DNA from: Anoplopoma fimbria
Lineage: Eukaryota > Chordata > Actinopteri > Perciformes > Anoplopomatidae
NCBI RefSeq assembly: GCF_027596085.1
Contig: NC_072462.1
Location: 18,099,421-18,163,420 of the forward strand
Direction: 5' to 3'
Length of the DNA stretch: 64,000 nucleotides
Shown: one piece after another, positions 11,962-64,000 of the stretch
Position numbering within the stretch: the stretch's first letter is position 1
Layout: each line of letters starts with the position of its first letter
Program-made: the position numbers and the translations under genes
The notes under the pieces: model-generated
Seen by the model: only the letters and a program-made list of their open reading frames with translations
Databases searched by the model: none
Told to the model about the DNA's origin: nothing

Positions 11962-12829
11962 TGTGTGGGTTTGCGTAAAGGTAAAAAACAGCACACATAG
12001 ATGGGGATTTAGCACTGACTGATAAAGTCGGATGTTTTTTCCATGCTCCCCCCGTCATTGTGTTGCTGTGATACAGTAATCCTCTCTTATGTAACTGAGT
12101 GGCGCTCTCTCTCACTCGCTCTCTCTCACTCAATGAACACACTCGTACACATGCGCTTTGGTACACACATGTAAATATCAATCACACCAGTCAGCACCTA
12201 CAAATGCATGTAGACATATTGATGCAGGCGCAGCAATGTTTAATTGGACATTGTTGCTGTCAGGGATTGACTATAAACTAGCAGTAACAAACAAGTTATG
12301 TGTTTTAGACCAAAGAAGATGAAGGAATTGTACAGTAAGTAAGTAAGAAACTCTTTGCTAGATTTGTTAGTGCAATATGCCATGCATTCTTTTCTGTGTT
12401 TATGTTTGTGCAGTTGCACGTTGTGGTTTTCTATATTGAAATTATTTTCCTTCAGGTCAACTTCGTATGGTGGAAATTTGTAAAGATGATGTAATGAAAG
12501 TATTTTGATCAGCTATTGACTTGAAACTGCACACGAATAACAAAGTACATGAAAAAGTTCAGTACTAAAGAACTAATCTTAACACGCAGTTATAAAAGGC
12601 ATTTGGTAACCCGTTAAAATACCAGTGTACTTGATAGGAAAACTGTAGTGTATGCATGTATTTCTGTGTGTACATCAGCTTGCAGTACATTTATTGCGTA
12701 CACATTCAGCTGTATGTTTTGGTTTTGTTTGTGTGTGGTGCAGTAAGCGTGTGCTTGTATGGAGGTGTGAGGTTTCCAGTGCGGCTCCAGCGTGTGTAAT
12801 CTCTGGTTGTGTGGGTTTTGCAGGTGATA

Positions 12830-64000
<51,171 letters not shown>

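Larger units (their letters stand above)
9622..12823. other. Intergenic region and probable upstream part of rimbp2
   Basis: No coding exon was supported. Contents include a short (GT)n at about 10152-10172, a T-run at 10577-10599, a (GTT)n tract at about 11385-11411 and a long (GT)n at 11883-11960. A strong splice-donor consensus (AAG then GTGAGT) at 11459/11460 could end a 5' untranslated exon of rimbp2, because the first coding exon begins directly after an acceptor at 12823. That link is a guess from signals alone. Confidence 0.4.

Overview
The window is vertebrate genomic DNA, most likely from a percomorph-type teleost. Introns are GT-AG, long (CA/GT)n runs are frequent, and there are fish-type repeats: two V-SINE copies, several short terminal-inverted-repeat elements and a degraded tRNA-derived SINE. 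No prokaryotic, viral or CRISPR content was seen. The species assignment is an inference.

Three protein-coding genes lie on the + strand, head to tail. (1) pus1, 1998-3953, six exons, 423 aa: tRNA pseudouridine synthase, with an N-terminal exon that adds a mitochondrial-type leader upstream of a second, nuclear-type start. (2) noc4l, 5039-9358, fifteen exons, 530 aa: nucleolar 40S-biogenesis factor with a CBF domain. (3) rimbp2, from 12830 to beyond the right edge, eighteen exons seen, about 1,178 codons: presynaptic active-zone scaffold. The visible part of rimbp2 holds the coiled-coil region, the first SH3 domain, three fibronectin type III domains, a large Pro/His-rich linker and part of the region before the second SH3. 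The last two SH3 domains lie outside the window. All three genes have human orthologues in 12q24.33, so the neighbourhood agrees with conserved synteny.

Layout: 1-1690 unassigned; 1700-1997 pus1 promoter and leader; 4121-5038 intergenic; 9622-12823 intergenic plus the probable upstream region of rimbp2, whose 5' untranslated exon(s) were not identified; 12968-43758 two very large rimbp2 introns that hold nearly all the mobile elements and microsatellites; 43759-64000 the denser coding half of rimbp2.

The exon models were built by hand from splice consensus, reading-frame phase at each junction and remembered similarity to the vertebrate proteins. Every junction is phase-consistent. I found no new multi-gene system. 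The points most worth a second look are the Pro/His expansion in rimbp2 exon 13 (all three forward frames open), a 24-nt frame-preserving microexon, the TG-rich acceptor of exon 15, a polypurine block that could be an internal first exon, the dual-start arrangement of pus1 with a two-codon upstream ORF, and a pair of almost identical V-SINEs.
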